Positions 61,950-64,000 of a stretch of DNA of 64,000 bases are shown piece by piece (the first letter of the stretch is position 1; the number at the start of each line of letters is the position of its first letter). Under the pieces are notes generated by a model. It saw only the letters and a list, made by a program, of their open reading frames with translations, was not told the origin of the DNA and ran no database searches. Position numbers and translations under genes: made by a program. Source of the DNA: Paenarthrobacter aurescens (GTDB lineage Bacteria > Actinomycetota > Actinomycetes > Actinomycetales > Micrococcaceae); the NCBI RefSeq assembly GCF_041549525.1, contig NZ_CP157456.1, positions 1,488,001 through 1,552,000 of the forward strand, in the 5' to 3' direction.

Positions 61950-62002
61950 TCCCGGCTAACATCGTCTCCAGTACTTTCAGCCCCCAGCAAGCAAGGATCT
62001 CC

Positions 62003-62842
62003 ATGCTCTCCTCCGATGTGCAGCCTTTCACCATGGGTCCGGCACTCCTGTTCTGCCCTGCGGACCGTCCGGAACGTTTCGGAAAGGCGGCTGATCGTGC
62101 GGACGCCGTCATTCTTGATCTCGAAGATGCTGTGGCCCCGGCGGCCAAGGCGGCGGCCCGCGCAGCGATTCTGGAGCAATCGGGTACAGATGCATTGGAT
62201 CCGGACCGGACCATTGTCCGCGTGAATCCTGTGGATACCTCTGATTTCGACTTGGACCTTGAAGCCCTTGCCAAGTCGCCGTATCGCACAGTGATGCTGG
62301 CCAAGGCGGAGGGTGCGGAGCAGCTCAAGGCCCTGGAGGGATACCGGGTGATCGCGCTGTGCGAGACGGCCGCGGGAATCGTCAACGCCCCGGCCATTGC
62401 TGCGCAGCCCAACGTCGTTGGGTTGATGTGGGGCGCGGAGGACCTGCTGGCTTCCCTTGGCGGCCTTTCCAGCAGGGACGACGACGGCGGGTACCGGGCT
62501 GTCGCTCTTCACTCACGCTCTGCTGTGCTGCTCGCCGCCAAAGCCGCGGGCAAAGAAGCTATCGACTCCGTGTATGTGAACATCCCGGATCTTGAGGGGT
62601 TGGCGGTTGAGTCGCGGGACGCGGTGTCCAGTGGCTTCGGAGCCAAAGCTTGTATCCATCCCCAGCAGGTGGCAGTGGTGCGGGAAGCCTACGCACCCAC
62701 TCAGGAAGCGGTGGCCCATGCCACTGAACTCCTGGAAGCCGCAGCATCTGCAGGCACAGGCGTGTTCCAGTTCAACGGCAAGATGATTGACGGCCCCATC
62801 CTCAAACACGCCCAATCCACACTTCGCCGGGCAGGGCTCTAA
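62003..62842 (+). CDS. CitE-like beta-hydroxyacyl-CoA lyase, probable (R)-HMG-CoA lyase
   Basis: 279 residues from ATG 62003, with AAGGA upstream; the open frame back to 61907 overlaps maoC and is unlikely. HpcH/HpaI-CitE TIM barrel: LLFCPADRPERFGKAADRAD, VILDLEDAVAP (metal Asp/Glu), ALCETAAGIVNAPAI, MWGAEDL. In M. tuberculosis the matching gene product Rv2498c cleaves (R)-HMG-CoA and (S)-citramalyl-CoA. Here it would yield acetyl-CoA and acetoacetate, the latter used by ScoAB. Confidence 0.85.
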   Translation: MLSSDVQPFTMGPALLFCPADRPERFGKAADRADAVILDLEDAVAPAAKAAARAAILEQSGTDALDPDRTIVRVNPVDTSDFDLDLEALAKSPYRTVMLAKAEGAEQLKALEGYRVIALCETAAGIVNAPAIAAQPNVVGLMWGAEDLLASLGGLSSRDDDGGYRAVALHSRSAVLLAAKAAGKEAIDSVYVNIPDLEGLAVESRDAVSSGFGAKACIHPQQVAVVREAYAPTQEAVAHATELLEAAASAGTGVFQFNGKMIDGPILKHAQSTLRRAGL

Positions 62843-62847
62843 GCAAC

Positions 62848-62910
62848 AATCCGGCCCTCGTTCGCCCCACCCACCGCAGAACGGCGTGCAGAGCAAACGA
62901 GGGCCGGATT
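62848..62910. terminator. Bidirectional terminator after the leucine operon
   Basis: AATCCGGCCCTCGTT (62848-62862) pairs perfectly with AACGAGGGCCGGATT (62896-62910) over a 33-base loop, between convergent genes. Confidence 0.85.
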
Positions 62911-62927
62911 TGCTGGCTGGCAGAGCC

Positions 62928-64000
62928 CTAGGTGAGTACCGACGTCGTAATTTCCGTCAGTTCAACCACAGGAGGCCGTGCGGCCGTGCTCTTGATGGCC
63001 ACGGACTGCCCGCTCCTGGCCGATTCCAGCACTGATTCCATGATGTCCAAGGCGTGGAAGGCCAACTGACCGCCGGCACGTGGTTCCTGTCCGGACGGGG
63101 TGTTGGCGAGGTCCGCTATTCCAAAACCGCGGCCCGAGTCCACGTATCCGGCAGAGACGGGGAGCGTTTCCCAATCCTCGGCGCCGAGTGCGAACAGTTG
63201 CACATCGCCGTCAAAGTGATTGGGGTCCGGGACCACCAGCGAACCGGTTTCTCCGTGGATCTCAATGTTGGGGCTCTTGGTCCTGACGGCGTCGAAGCTC
63301 ATGAAGAGCGTCGAGAGCGCTCCCGATGCATGGACCAGGACTCCGGTGACGTGCGAGTCGATGTTCACCGGAACCACTTGCCCTTGACGCGCGCCTGAGC
63401 CGATGGTCCGTTCGTTGCGGGTGTGGCTGGCAGCGCCCACCACTGAGACCACAGGTCCCAGCAGGGTTACCAGCGCCGAGACGTAGTACGGGCCCATGTC
63501 CAGGAGTGGTCCGCCGCCAGGCTGGTAGTAGAAATCAGGGTTCGGGTGCCAGCGCTCGTGCCCGGGCGTGGCCATAGTGGCGGTGGCCGAAATGGGCGCC
63601 CCGATCAGTCCGTCGTCAATGGCCTTGCGGGCTGTCTGGATGCCGGTTCCCAGCACGGTGTCCGGTGCGCAGCCCACAGTGACTCCGGCCGCAGCCGCCG
63701 CATCCAGCACCTGCTGAGCCTCGGCCGTGGTGGCGGCCAGGGGTTTTTCGCCGTAGACGGATTTCCCGGCTGCAATGGCCTTCAGCGCAATGTCGGCGTG
63801 GGCGGCGGGGATGGTGAGGTTCAGTACGAGGTCCACATCATCGGCGGCCAGGAGCTCGTCCACGCTCAACGCGCGGACGCCGTCGTATGAGTCTGCAACA
63901 GCCTGGGCCCTCGCCGGATCAAGGTCCGCCACGGCAACAAGGTTGATCGAATCCAGCTTGCGGAAGTTCGTCAGGTACTGGGCGATGATGGCGCCGCAGC
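62928..64000 (-). CDS. Gfo/Idh/MocA family oxidoreductase, N-terminus outside the window
   Basis: The frame is open through the right edge (CGAIIAQYLTNFRKLDSINL, then VAVADLDPARA), so the ATG at 63932 is internal. NAD(P)-binding Rossmann half, the conserved GEKPLA motif (VYGEKPLAATTAEAQ), and the C-terminal sheet domain (HERWHPNPDFYYQPGGGPLL, with DMGPYYVSALVTLLGPV). Catalyses sugar or inositol dehydrogenation; substrate unknown. Confidence 0.9.
   Translation of the reverse strand, partial: CGAIIAQYLTNFRKLDSINLVAVADLDPARAQAVADSYDGVRALSVDELLAADDVDLVLNLTIPAAHADIALKAIAAGKSVYGEKPLAATTAEAQQVLDAAAAAGVTVGCAPDTVLGTGIQTARKAIDDGLIGAPISATATMATPGHERWHPNPDFYYQPGGGPLLDMGPYYVSALVTLLGPVVSVVGAASHTRNERTIGSGARQGQVVPVNIDSHVTGVLVHASGALSTLFMSFDAVRTKSPNIEIHGETGSLVVPDPNHFDGDVQLFALGAEDWETLPVSAGYVDSGRGFGIADLANTPSGQEPRAGGQLAFHALDIMESVLESARSGQSVAIKSTAARPPVVELTEITTSVLT

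Overview
The window is 64 kb of contiguous chromosome from a high-GC actinobacterium, most likely a member of the Micrococcaceae close to Arthrobacter or Paenarthrobacter. The grounds are gene order and protein type: the rpsB-tsf-pyrH-frr-cdsA block followed by a DivIVA-repeat protein, an alpha2-type glycyl-tRNA synthetase, a SAM-IV riboswitch before metX, a DUF222/HNH protein, many GTG starts and many ATGA or TGATG stop/start overlaps. The genus is an inference; no 16S gene is present. I see no prophage, insertion sequence, CRISPR array, plasmid function or replication origin. The first and last genes are cut by the window edges.

Layout. 0-5 kb: cut histidine phosphatase, CPBP protease, VOC protein, then the methionine genes metY and metX, the latter behind a SAM-IV riboswitch. 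5-12 kb: an AlkZ-like protein coupled to an SGNH hydrolase, a divergent phospholipase/carboxylesterase, an S4 protein, a YdcZ-type transporter, glyS and a GNAT protein. 12-18.5 kb: YibE/F membrane protein, dusB, dgt, dnaG and two identical tRNA-Asn genes on a roughly 189-bp tandem duplication. 18.5-28.3 kb: membrane and lipid genes, with an MprF-like aminoacyl-phosphatidylglycerol synthase next to a membrane-anchored alpha/beta hydrolase, a Bcr/CflA exporter, a holin-like protein, a CDP-alcohol phosphatidyltransferase, a NIPA/DMT-like transporter and a GT4 glycosyltransferase. 28.3-35.7 kb: tRNA-Met(CAT), an acyl-CoA dehydrogenase behind a perfect 16-bp palindrome, an M23 peptidase and the translation/phospholipid block. 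35.7-42.4 kb: a LytS/LytT-type two-component system with a sodium:solute symporter, divergent from a DUF485-actP acetate symporter operon, with a CRP-like site between. 42.4-46.1 kb: PHP protein, small membrane proteins and an Lrp regulator.

46.3-62.8 kb is rich in branched-chain amino acid catabolism. The bkd operon (E1 alpha, E1 beta, E2) lies opposite an Lrp/AsnC regulator. It would supply isovaleryl-CoA to the leucine operon at 54.9-62.8 kb: methylcrotonoyl-CoA carboxylase beta and alpha, acyl-CoA dehydrogenase, CoA-transferase A and B, a MaoC hydratase and a CitE-like lyase, all under a divergent TetR regulator. Classical crotonase-type hydratase and HMG-CoA lyase genes are absent from the operon. 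The MaoC/CitE pair most likely takes their place, as in the matching M. tuberculosis cluster recalled as Rv2498c-Rv2506. Between the two operons lie an NAD-dependent epimerase, two tandem-repeat tracts and the DUF222/HNH gene.

The most interesting signals are: a shared GTTA-N8-TAAC operator-like motif at the leucine operon, the distant acyl-CoA dehydrogenase and the esterase/lipase divergence; the MprF-like synthase/hydrolase pair; the repeat-rich DUF222/HNH locus, whose N-terminus is built from hexapeptide repeats; and the symporter/two-component arrangement. I did not find one clearly unprecedented multi-gene system. Function calls rest on reading motifs and gene context; no database search was run.
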